Part shown: in pieces, positions 1-6,032 of the stretch
Numbering within the stretch: the stretch's first letter is position 1
Layout: each line of letters starts with the position of its first letter
NCBI GenBank assembly: GCA_029939445.1
Contig: JAOZSY010000134.1
Coordinates: 1 to 7,458 of the forward strand
Source of the DNA: Bacteroidales bacterium
GTDB lineage: Bacteria; Bacteroidota; Bacteroidia; Bacteroidales; UBA1556
DNA length: 7,458 nt
Direction: 5' to 3'
Notes under the pieces: generated by a model
Seen by the model: only the letters and a program-made list of their open reading frames with translations
Told to the model about the DNA's origin: nothing
Databases searched by the model: none
Made by a program: the position numbers and the translations under genes

Positions 1-1
1 T

Positions 2-853
2 TCACTCTTGCCAGAAACCTATCGTTTCTCAAGAGCTATAATTTTATTTGGTGCATTTATTTCTCCAGTTATTATGATGACATGGCGTTATTTGTCTTAT
101 TTAGTAGGTTTTATGGGCTTTAAATTTGGCAATATTTCAGCAAAACAAATAGCTATTGTTGGTAGTGATAATGAGTCGAGTAGAGTTCTAAAACTAATGG
201 ATCAGATTAATATTGATGCTTCTTATGCATCAAAGATACTTGTTGATTCTGATGCTGATAAAAGAAACTCTAAATCTGTTTTGGGTATCGTTTCGCAGTT
301 GGAAGAGATTGTTAGAATACATAAGATTGATGAGCTTATTTTCTGTGCAAAAGATTTTGGTGCAGCTCAAATTATAGATATGATGACTAGTCTGAAACTT
401 CCAAATATGGAGTATAAAATAGCACCATCAGAGAGTATGTATATTATAGGCTCTAATTCAATAAATACTTCCAGCGATATTTATTTTGTTGAAATTAATG
501 CAATTAATAAAGATTCAAATAAGAGATTCAAAAGATTGTTTGATTTTGTAATTGGTATTATTTTATTAGTTTCTTTTCCACTTAGTTTATTTATTTATAA
601 AAAACCATTTGGAGCTTTTAGAAATATAGTTTCAGTAATTCTTGGAATAAAGACATTTGTAGGCTTTGATAAAATTGATAGTATTCAGCTTCCAAAGCTT
701 AAGAACAGCATCCTTCATCCTTCGGATATGGCCAATGATAAAACTAATGTAAAAGAAATAGAAACTTTGAATATTGCCTATGCACGAAACTATAGAGTTA
801 ATATTGACCTAATTCTTTTAGGGAAGTCTATTCGCTTAATAGGGAATCAATAG
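2..853 (+). CDS. C-terminal part of a polyprenyl glycosylphosphotransferase-like membrane protein (5' truncated by window)
   Basis: The reading frame is open to the left edge, so the true start lies outside; the first visible residues are S-L-L-P-E-T-Y-R-F-S-R. A hydrophobic stretch (about 35-115) suggests one or two membrane segments. A Rossmann-like region follows (about 150-500, starting at IAIVGSDNES, with IDELIFCAKD further on), like the CoA-binding-type domain in WbaP/WcaJ-type enzymes. The last part (521-853) resembles the bacterial sugar transferase fold: KRLFDF, a hydrophobic hairpin with a proline break, a GIKTFVGF stretch matching the family's GDMSFVGPRP, and a final YARNY....DL matching the family's C-terminal helix. 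The usual central catalytic segment (KFRTM-like and DELPQL-like motifs) is absent, so transferase activity from this domain is doubtful. From memory, relatives in Bacteroidota often carry an N-terminal GT2 glycosyltransferase domain, which would lie upstream and is unseen. Likely role: cell-surface glycan synthesis at the inner membrane, inferred only. Confidence 0.7.
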   Translation, partial: SLLPETYRFSRAIILFGAFISPVIMMTWRYLSYLVGFMGFKFGNISAKQIAIVGSDNESSRVLKLMDQINIDASYASKILVDSDADKRNSKSVLGIVSQLEEIVRIHKIDELIFCAKDFGAAQIIDMMTSLKLPNMEYKIAPSESMYIIGSNSINTSSDIYFVEINAINKDSNKRFKRLFDFVIGIILLVSFPLSLFIYKKPFGAFRNIVSVILGIKTFVGFDKIDSIQLPKLKNSILHPSDMANDKTNVKEIETLNIAYARNYRVNIDLILLGKSIRLIGNQ

Positions 854-913
854 TAGTATGTCAATAATGTTTCTAGCAAAATAATGTAATTAGGGATTGT
901 TATTTATTAAGTT

Positions 914-947
914 TTTGTAGTATTAGCAAGCTTTTTTACTAAATTTG
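914..947 (+). promoter_or_regulatory. Bacteroidota-type promoter for the barrel/OmpA/exonuclease operon
   Basis: TAAATTTG at 940-947 matches the Bacteroidota -7 consensus TAnnTTTG exactly. TTTG at 914-917 sits about 22 nt upstream as a fitting -33 element. The expected transcription start is near 953-955. This places the GTG at 950 upstream of the transcript and supports the ATG at 986 as the translation start, with a leader of about 30 nt. Confidence 0.65.
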
Positions 948-985
948 CAGTGCTTAAAATTACTGCAAAATACAGGGGTTACTAC

Positions 986-1873
986 ATGAGAAAAATATTA
1001 TTCTACATCTTTATTTTATTTATAACATTTATAGCTACTACTGTAAATGCACAAAAACAATATAAGTTTGCCAACCATTGGAATACTAGTTTCTTTGTAG
1101 GAGCAACTCGTTTCAATGGTGACGTTTCAGATAACGCAAATAGCTTTAAAGATAATAATCCATTTAGTAAATATTTCTATCAAGATCGTAGAATGGGTAT
1201 GGGAATTTATCTCGATAAAATGTTTAATCCCTATTTTGGTATTAAAGGTTTGTTTATGTACTCTACAATGAAGAGTACTAAGGAATCAGAGAAGATATAT
1301 TTTAAAGGTAATTTATTTGAATACTCTATTTCCGCGGTATTTGACCTTACAAATGCGTTTCTTGGTATTGATAAGTATCGCAAGTATAATGTATATGCGT
1401 TTTTGGGAGTAGGTCTTTCTGAAATTAGAAGCGAATTATATGATTTGAATACGGATTCCGTAATTGCGAAAGTAGGCTATACAGTTAAGAAAGAAGGCCG
1501 TGGCCCCAATAGACTTACGGAGTTTACAATGCCTTTTGGCCTTGGTGTAAGATATAATATAAATAAGAGTTTCTCCGTATTTGGGGAGTTTACATCACAT
1601 GTTATATTCAGCAATAAAGTTGATGCTTATCCCGTTGATGGTACAACGTCGGAAAGCCTAAATATGATTAATATAGGTGTTACATACTTTTTTAAGCTTC
1701 CTGGTCATTGGTCAATTAGTAATCGTTATGTGCGTCATAATGGAAAATCTAGTGATCCCTCCATACGTGCTTTTAATAAAAGAAAGCGAGTAGTAATGCA
1801 AACCAAAGCTAATAAAAAGGCTATGAAACAACGTAAAAAATATGGTAGAAAACGATCCAAAAGATATCGTTAG
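986..1873 (+). CDS. Outer-membrane beta-barrel protein with a polybasic C-terminal tail
   Basis: This 295-residue protein has a clear signal peptide (MRK, then a hydrophobic core to about residue 19, probable cleavage after VNA22 before Q23). The mature part has alternating aromatic/hydrophobic strands typical of a small outer-membrane barrel, such as NTSFFVGATRFNGDV near the start, NVYAFLGVGLSEI in the middle and MINIGVTYFF ending about residue 236. It resembles the OmpA-like/PorG-like (DUF6089-like) barrels of Bacteroidota, but the family assignment is weak. After the last strand comes a soluble tail whose final 31 residues (265-295) hold 17 Lys/Arg and no acidic residue. I chose ATG 986 over the in-frame GTG at 950: it directly precedes the signal peptide, and GTG 950 lies upstream of the expected transcript. 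An AGGGG lies 8-12 nt before the ATG, but ribosome binding by Shine-Dalgarno is uncommon in this phylum. It is followed after 25 nt by the PorE-like gene, suggesting the two proteins act together in the outer membrane. Confidence 0.75.
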   Translation: MRKILFYIFILFITFIATTVNAQKQYKFANHWNTSFFVGATRFNGDVSDNANSFKDNNPFSKYFYQDRRMGMGIYLDKMFNPYFGIKGLFMYSTMKSTKESEKIYFKGNLFEYSISAVFDLTNAFLGIDKYRKYNVYAFLGVGLSEIRSELYDLNTDSVIAKVGYTVKKEGRGPNRLTEFTMPFGLGVRYNINKSFSVFGEFTSHVIFSNKVDAYPVDGTTSESLNMINIGVTYFFKLPGHWSISNRYVRHNGKSSDPSIRAFNKRKRVVMQTKANKKAMKQRKKYGRKRSKRYR

Positions 1874-1898
1874 TAATATTATTTAATAAAAAAAATTT

Positions 1899-3866
1899 AT
1901 GAGAAAGCTAGTAGTTATAATTACTATTATTACCTCAATACTCCTATTGGTGTCTTTAGACTCATTCTCGCAACATAATAATAAACAAGATCTTACCTCT
2001 AAATCAAGAAAAGCAAAGAAAGCCTTTAATAGAGCTATAGTGTTTTTTGATAATAAGGATTATAATAATGCCATTTATGAAGTGAATGATGCTTTGAAGT
2101 ATGACTCTAGTTTTGTAGAAGCTTACTTAATGGCTGGTCAGATATATTCAGAAATGAATAACATAAAGAAAAGCCTATATTATTATAAGAAAGCTAGTAT
2201 TGTAAACCCGGATTTCTATCCTGATGTTTTTTTAACTATGTCGGTTATGGAAATGAATATGGGATTGTATGATGATGCATATAATAATTTTCAGGCTTAT
2301 AATAATCACCCCAAAAAGAATCCAAGATATCAGAAAACTGTAGATTCAGGGCTCGAAAGGGCTGAATTTGGAAAATGGAGTGTTGCAAATCCCGTTGATT
2401 ATAATCCGCAAAATATAGGTTCTGCTGTTAATAGCAATCACGATGAATATATTAATACCATAAATACTGAAGAGAATACTATTATTCTAACTCGAAGATT
2501 TCCAAAAAATAATAGGACTAGGGAGCAAAGAAATGCTAGCGAAGAGGATTTTTATAAATGTATATGTAATAGTAATGAGTTAGAATGGAATACAGCTATA
2601 CGTATGAATAATATTTTCAATACAAGTGGTAACGAAGGGGCAATGAATATTTCTCCTGATCAAACTAAGATGGTTTTTACGGCATGTTATAGAAATGATG
2701 GTAAAGGAAGGTGTGATATCTATATTTCGGATAAGAGAGGGAAAACATGGAGCTTGCCGAGAAATATAGGAAGTCCTGTAAATACTGGTGACTGGGAATC
2801 TAATCCGTGTCTTAGTTCGGATGGTAAAACTCTGTATTTTGTTCGTAGATTGGGTAGAGGAAATTCTGATATCTATACAGCAGAGCTTATGCCTGATGGT
2901 ACTTATGGCAATGTGAAAAACCTTGGTGATATTGTAAATACACCAGGCTCAGAAATGACTCCTTTTATTCATGCCGATGGGCGAACATTATATTTTGCAT
3001 CCAATGGTCATGTTGGAATGGGAGAAATGGATTTATTTATGACGCGCATGGATAATGATGGGAATTGGGGGAAGGTTGTAAATCTTGGTTATCCAATTAA
3101 CGATTATGAAAACCAGATGGGTATACTTGTTAATTCTAACGGTAATATGGCCTACATTTCGTCTGATATGCATGGAGGTTATGGTGGCTACGATATCTAT
3201 TCTTTCGAACTTTACGAAGATGCTCGACCAATTCAGGTTAATTATATGAAAGGTATTGTTGCTGAAAAAAATTCGAAAAAAGTATTGGAAGCAGAATTTC
3301 AGCTTTATAATTTAAATACAAAGAAACTAATTGTAAAATCAACATCAGATGTGCGTGATGGCAGCTTTCTTGTTACAATTCCAAATAATGCTGAACTAGG
3401 CTTATATGTAAGTAAAAAAGGTTATTTAGATTATTCCGAAAATTTTAAAGTGAGTGATAAACACTCTTCAAATACTCCATTTTTAAAGAATATATATTTA
3501 CAAAAAATTGATATTAATAAGAAAGTAACTCTTAAAAACATATTTTTCGCATCGCTAAGTTATGAGTTAGAATCGCAGTCGTTTGTAGAGTTAGATAAAT
3601 TAAAAACTTTCCTTACTGTAAACTCTAAAGTGAAGGTTGAAATAGGAGGACATACTGACAATATAGGTTCAGAAGCTGAAAATAAAAGTTTGTCCACAAA
3701 AAGGGCTAAAGCTGTATATGATTATTTAGTTGATAAAATGGGGATTGAAGCCAAAAGAATTACATATATGGGATATGGAGAAAACGAGCCCGTTGCAACA
3801 AATGAAACAGAAGAAGGGCGCAAACAGAATAGAAGAACAGAAGTTAAAATTATAGACATTAAATAA
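1899..3866 (+). CDS. PorE-like periplasmic protein: TPR - PD40 propeller - CRD-like - OmpA domain
   Basis: This 655-residue protein has a signal peptide (residues 1-24, LLLVSLDSFS then Q25) without a lipobox cysteine. Domains in order: about three tetratricopeptide repeats (35-145); four PD40/WD40-like propeller repeats (245-440) with signatures such as LSSDGKTLYFVRR and repeated DIY; a carboxypeptidase-regulatory-like beta domain (450-530); and a C-terminal OmpA domain (545-655). The OmpA domain contains GHTDNIG and LSTKRA. D587 and R602 sit 15 residues apart, matching the Asp/Arg pair that binds diaminopimelate of peptidoglycan in OmpA proteins. This domain order is that of PorE from the Porphyromonas gingivalis type IX secretion system, but similar OmpA/PD40 proteins are widespread in the phylum, so PorE itself is not proven. 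PorE is a lipoprotein and this protein lacks a lipobox. Cysteines at 221, 223, 263, 272 and 304 could form periplasmic disulfides. Probable role: tethering an outer-membrane complex, possibly with the upstream barrel, to peptidoglycan. Confidence 0.85.
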   Translation: MRKLVVIITIITSILLLVSLDSFSQHNNKQDLTSKSRKAKKAFNRAIVFFDNKDYNNAIYEVNDALKYDSSFVEAYLMAGQIYSEMNNIKKSLYYYKKASIVNPDFYPDVFLTMSVMEMNMGLYDDAYNNFQAYNNHPKKNPRYQKTVDSGLERAEFGKWSVANPVDYNPQNIGSAVNSNHDEYINTINTEENTIILTRRFPKNNRTREQRNASEEDFYKCICNSNELEWNTAIRMNNIFNTSGNEGAMNISPDQTKMVFTACYRNDGKGRCDIYISDKRGKTWSLPRNIGSPVNTGDWESNPCLSSDGKTLYFVRRLGRGNSDIYTAELMPDGTYGNVKNLGDIVNTPGSEMTPFIHADGRTLYFASNGHVGMGEMDLFMTRMDNDGNWGKVVNLGYPINDYENQMGILVNSNGNMAYISSDMHGGYGGYDIYSFELYEDARPIQVNYMKGIVAEKNSKKVLEAEFQLYNLNTKKLIVKSTSDVRDGSFLVTIPNNAELGLYVSKKGYLDYSENFKVSDKHSSNTPFLKNIYLQKIDINKKVTLKNIFFASLSYELESQSFVELDKLKTFLTVNSKVKVEIGGHTDNIGSEAENKSLSTKRAKAVYDYLVDKMGIEAKRITYMGYGENEPVATNETEEGRKQNRRTEVKIIDIK

Positions 3867-3871
3867 AAATT

Positions 3872-4441
3872 ATGTATTTATTTTTCGATACAGAAACAAC
3901 AGGTTTACCAAAAAATTACAAAGCTCCAGCAAGCGATATAGATAATTGGCCACGTATGATACAAATTGGTTGGATACTGAGTAATGACAAAGGAGAACGA
4001 ATTGATTCTGCCGAGTTTATTATTAAACCTGATGGGTTTAGTATACCATCCTCTGCATCTAATATTCATGGAATAACTACTCAAAGAGCTGTAAAAGAAG
4101 GTGTTCCTTTGGATGATGTATTAAACAAATTTAATGAAATAGTAGATGATGCAAGTGTTATTATTGCTCATAATATTAGTTTTGATGAAAAAATAATAGG
4201 TGCTGAATTTATAAGAAGAAATATTGCTTCAAGTTTTGATGCTAAACCTAAGTACTGTACCATGCTTAATTCTACTAATTTTTGTAAAATTCCAGGTTAT
4301 TATGGTTTTAAATGGCCAAAACTTTCAGAGTTGCATATTAAGTTATTTGGCGAAGATTTTGAAGGTGCTCATAATGCATTTGCTGATATTGAAGCTACTG
4401 AGCGTTGCTATTTTGAAATGAAGAAAAGAGGAATAATATAG
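3872..4441 (+). CDS. DnaQ-like DEDDh 3'-5' exonuclease
   Basis: This 189-residue single-domain protein belongs to the RNase T/DNA polymerase III epsilon exonuclease fold. All motifs are present: ExoI FDTETTG with D6 and E8; ExoII AHNISFDEKI with D105; ExoIII GAHNAFADIEA with H167 and D172 (H-x4-D), which defines the DEDDh class with two-metal catalysis. It should remove nucleotides from 3' ends of DNA or RNA in the cytoplasm; the sequence does not show which. It lacks the fused domains of Bacillus-type DinG or PolC and has no polymerase-binding C-terminal tail that I recognise, so it is probably a stand-alone exonuclease rather than the replicative epsilon subunit. Its ATG is 5 nt after the stop of the PorE-like gene, so it is probably cotranscribed with the two envelope genes. 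No promoter is evident in that gap. Confidence 0.88.
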   Translation: MYLFFDTETTGLPKNYKAPASDIDNWPRMIQIGWILSNDKGERIDSAEFIIKPDGFSIPSSASNIHGITTQRAVKEGVPLDDVLNKFNEIVDDASVIIAHNISFDEKIIGAEFIRRNIASSFDAKPKYCTMLNSTNFCKIPGYYGFKWPKLSELHIKLFGEDFEGAHNAFADIEATERCYFEMKKRGII

Positions 4442-4491
4442 TGAGTATATATTATCTTGTTGTTAGACTGTTAATTATCATTTTATATATA

Positions 4492-4522
4492 TTGCTTTAG
4501 GTTGTTGAATTTAGTATATTTG
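4492..4522 (+). promoter_or_regulatory. Bacteroidota-type promoter for the unrecognised gene at 4552
   Basis: TATATTTG at 4515-4522 is an exact TAnnTTTG match, with TTG at 4492-4494 about 20 nt upstream as a -33 element. The expected transcript start is near 4529. The GTG at 4522 shares its first G with the -7 element and so cannot be the start codon if this promoter is used; the ATG at 4552 leaves a leader of about 23 nt. Confidence 0.6.
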
Positions 4523-4551
4523 TGATAGTTATTAATCAAAATATTATTATT

Positions 4552-5253
4552 ATGGAAAAGCAATTATTTAATAATACTCTTTCAATTATCACTAAGGAAG
4601 AAACTGTAAAAACACTTAGTCATCATATAATTTCAAATACCGGAGTTCTAGAGGCTGTAAATCCATTCCCAGGTTATTATAGCAGCAATTTTATTACTTC
4701 AGAAAGTAAGCCAGAAACGCTCTTTATATTGTTAAGTGAAAAGGTTACTTTAGAGTTCTTTTACCGTAGATTATACAATATAGAAAAGAAAGCGAAATTT
4801 GAATTTTCGGCTGCATTAGCTGAACTTAAATTTAATAATAAAGAATATAACGCCATAAGAATATTTAATCTTGAAACATACGATAGTATAATTAAGCTTG
4901 AAGAGTATCTTATTGAAGAGGGCTTCAAGCTTAGAAAATCTCTAAATATTGATTCAGAAGCACTGATCCATATTAAGAAATTCTGTAACTTAGAACTTGT
5001 TGATGGTGTGTATTACAGCTCTGATAATTCTCATTTTGTTTATTTTAATGTAGAAAATAGTATTTCATGGAAAGAGTTTGAAGTTGTTGCTCAAAAAATA
5101 AGACATAATTATCTAGGGAATAATTTTGATGCAGGATTGGGTGTTATTTTCCATCATAATAAAGTAGAAGATGTTGTAAGGATTTATAGTAAAGATTTAA
5201 CAAAAGAAGATCTTAATAAACTTAAAGAGATGTTTCAAAACGAGATTTCTTAG
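4552..5253 (+). CDS. Unrecognised soluble protein, 233 aa
   Basis: I do not recognise a named family. The protein begins MEKQLFNNTLSI, has no signal peptide or membrane segment, and is mixed alpha/beta and rich in Lys and Glu. Two parts can be seen. The N-terminal part (1-120) contains SKPETLFILLSEKVTLEFFYRR and then a helix-rich region with YDSIIKLEEYLIEEGF. The C-terminal part (about 140-233) has alternating short strands and helices (HFVYFNVENSISWKEFEVV, FDAGLGVIFHH, VEDVVRIYSKDL) and ends in an amphipathic helix. The FDAGLG...VVRIYS portion looks like something I have seen in uncharacterised Bacteroidales proteins, but that is memory and not a family call. It lies alone between its own promoter and a strong terminator, so it is a single-gene transcription unit. 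The start was set at ATG 4552 because the alternative GTG at 4522 lies inside the promoter. Confidence 0.7.
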   Translation: MEKQLFNNTLSIITKEETVKTLSHHIISNTGVLEAVNPFPGYYSSNFITSESKPETLFILLSEKVTLEFFYRRLYNIEKKAKFEFSAALAELKFNNKEYNAIRIFNLETYDSIIKLEEYLIEEGFKLRKSLNIDSEALIHIKKFCNLELVDGVYYSSDNSHFVYFNVENSISWKEFEVVAQKIRHNYLGNNFDAGLGVIFHHNKVEDVVRIYSKDLTKEDLNKLKEMFQNEIS

Positions 5254-5283
5254 AATTTTATAATAGTTAATTTATAGTTTTAG

Positions 5284-5320
5284 AGCCTATCTGTAATTGT
5301 TTTACAGATAGGCTTTTTTA
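5284..5320 (+). terminator. Intrinsic terminator
   Basis: There is a perfect 13-bp stem, AGCCTATCTGTAA (5284-5296) paired with TTACAGATAGGCT (5302-5314), with a 5-nt loop TTGTT and a run of T at 5314-5319. It lies 30 nt after the stop of the gene at 4552-5253 and ends that transcript. Confidence 0.93.
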
Positions 5321-5411
5321 GTTTGATTATAGTATCAAATTTGCAGGAATAGAGCATAATAATCATAATTATAACTATTATTTTCACCAAAAAACTAAGC
5401 GAAAAAATTCC

Positions 5412-5419
5412 GACCTTTG
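5412..5419 (+). promoter_or_regulatory. Weak -7-like element before the DUF493 gene
   Basis: GACCTTTG at 5412-5419 matches the TTTG half of the Bacteroidota -7 element but has GA in place of TA, and no TTG is seen at -33. It would give a leader of about 12 nt to the ATG at 5439. A second partial match, CAAATTTG at 5336-5343, is also possible and would give a leader of about 90 nt. A promoter is needed somewhere here because the upstream gene ends in a strong terminator. GACC (5412-5415) and GGTC (5421-5424) could also pair as a tiny 4-bp hairpin. Confidence 0.3.
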
Positions 5420-5438
5420 TGGTCATAAAAATGAAGAT

Positions 5439-5714
5439 ATGACGGATAAAAAAGAATATGCAAAATTGGCAGAAATGCTGGAAGAAGATTTCACATGGCC
5501 ACGTATTTATATGTTTAAGTTTATTGTTCCTTTTAATCCTAAGTCTATTGAAGAAACTGAAGCGCTTTTTAGTGATGATGCTGATATATCAATGCGCGAG
5601 TCCAAAAATCTTAAGTATATGAGTATTACCGCTAATCAAATGATGCAGAGCTCTAAAGATGTGATGGAGGTGTATTATAAAGCAGAAAGTATAAAAGGAA
5701 TAATGGGCTTATAA
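5439..5714 (+). CDS. DUF493 family protein (YbeD-like)
   Basis: This 91-residue protein is in the usual size range for DUF493 (E. coli YbeD is 87 residues). The family pattern is seen as FTWPRIYMFKFIVPF near the start (first strand with Pro), an SKNLKYMSITANQMM strand in the middle, and a helix plus final strand KAESIKGIMGL corresponding to the family's terminal VKMVL-like strand. The fold is a small ferredoxin-like (ACT-resembling) alpha/beta domain. The molecular function of the family is not established; a regulatory, ligand- or protein-binding role is often supposed. No signal peptide is present, so it is cytoplasmic. ATG 5439 is the start; an ATG at 5431 is out of frame and stops after three codons. 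The YbaB-like gene starts 1 nt after its stop, so the two are almost certainly cotranscribed and perhaps translationally coupled. Confidence 0.8.
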   Translation: MTDKKEYAKLAEMLEEDFTWPRIYMFKFIVPFNPKSIEETEALFSDDADISMRESKNLKYMSITANQMMQSSKDVMEVYYKAESIKGIMGL

Positions 5715-5715
5715 T

Positions 5716-5973
5716 ATGGGGAGCTTTTCTGTAGATAAACTAAAAATTGATAAGTCGATATTAAAGGATCGATTGGACCTTATATTGGTTGATGGACAGG
5801 CAAATAATGGAGGAGTGAAAGTGGTGGTTGATGGAAACAGAAAAGTGCGTCAAGTGCTAATATCGCAGGAAACTTATGATGTAGATAATAAGGAGAATCT
5901 TGAGGTATATATTCAAGAGGCTGTGAATCTTGCACTATATAAAATTAGTAAATTAGATAAAGATATAGTTTAA
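5716..5973 (+). CDS. YbaB/EbfC-family nucleoid-associated protein, short form
   Basis: The core NGGVKVVVDGNRKVRQVLIS followed by DNKENLEVYIQEAVNLAL is the diagnostic pattern of YbaB/EbfC proteins, which form dimers that bind DNA and help organise the nucleoid. At 85 residues it is shorter than E. coli YbaB (109): the N-terminal helix before the strand is about 8 residues shorter, and the Met/Gly/Pro-rich C-terminal tail is missing. The start is fixed, because an in-frame TAA at 5701-5703 lies just upstream and no other start codon intervenes before ATG 5716. The usual dnaX-ybaB-recR neighbourhood is not seen here; instead it follows a DUF493 gene by 1 nt and precedes argS by 59 nt. DNA binding is inferred from the family. 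Confidence 0.8.
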   Translation: MGSFSVDKLKIDKSILKDRLDLILVDGQANNGGVKVVVDGNRKVRQVLISQETYDVDNKENLEVYIQEAVNLALYKISKLDKDIV

Positions 5974-5976
5974 TAA

Positions 5977-6002
5977 GATAGTTATTAAGATAATTAACTA
6001 TC
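5977..6002. repeat. AT-rich inverted repeat in the ybaB-like/argS gap
   Basis: GATAGTTA (5977-5984) is exactly complementary to TAACTATC (5995-6002), giving an 8-bp stem with a 10-nt loop. No T-run follows, so it is not a convincing intrinsic terminator. It could be a weak mRNA hairpin, a protein-binding dyad or chance in AT-rich DNA. Confidence 0.35.
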
Positions 6003-6032
6003 AATATTGAATAAATAAAAATAGTATTTGAG

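Noticed and set aside
854..913. Possible small RNA or terminator after the first gene
   Set aside because: I found no stable stem followed by a T-run and no conserved RNA pattern; it appears to be plain AT-rich intergenic DNA.
950..985. GTG start adding 12 residues to the barrel protein
   Set aside because: It lies 3 nt after the -7 element, upstream of the expected transcript start, and would put charged residues ahead of a normal signal peptide.
986..1873. Barrel protein as PorP/SprF of the type IX secretion system
   Set aside because: The adjacent PorE-like gene suggested it, but the characteristic N-terminal PorP/SprF pattern (QYM.NP...NPAYAG-like) is absent and the strands fit an OmpA/PorG-like barrel better.
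4224..4421. 65-codon open frame on the plus strand in another frame
   Set aside because: It overlaps the exonuclease, including the conserved ExoIII motif, and is Leu/Ile-rich low-complexity shadow translation.
4433..4455. Inverted repeat ATAATATA / TATATTAT over the exonuclease stop codon, as a terminator
   Set aside because: The 8-bp stem is made only of A and T with no following T-run. Such repeats are expected by chance in DNA this AT-rich.
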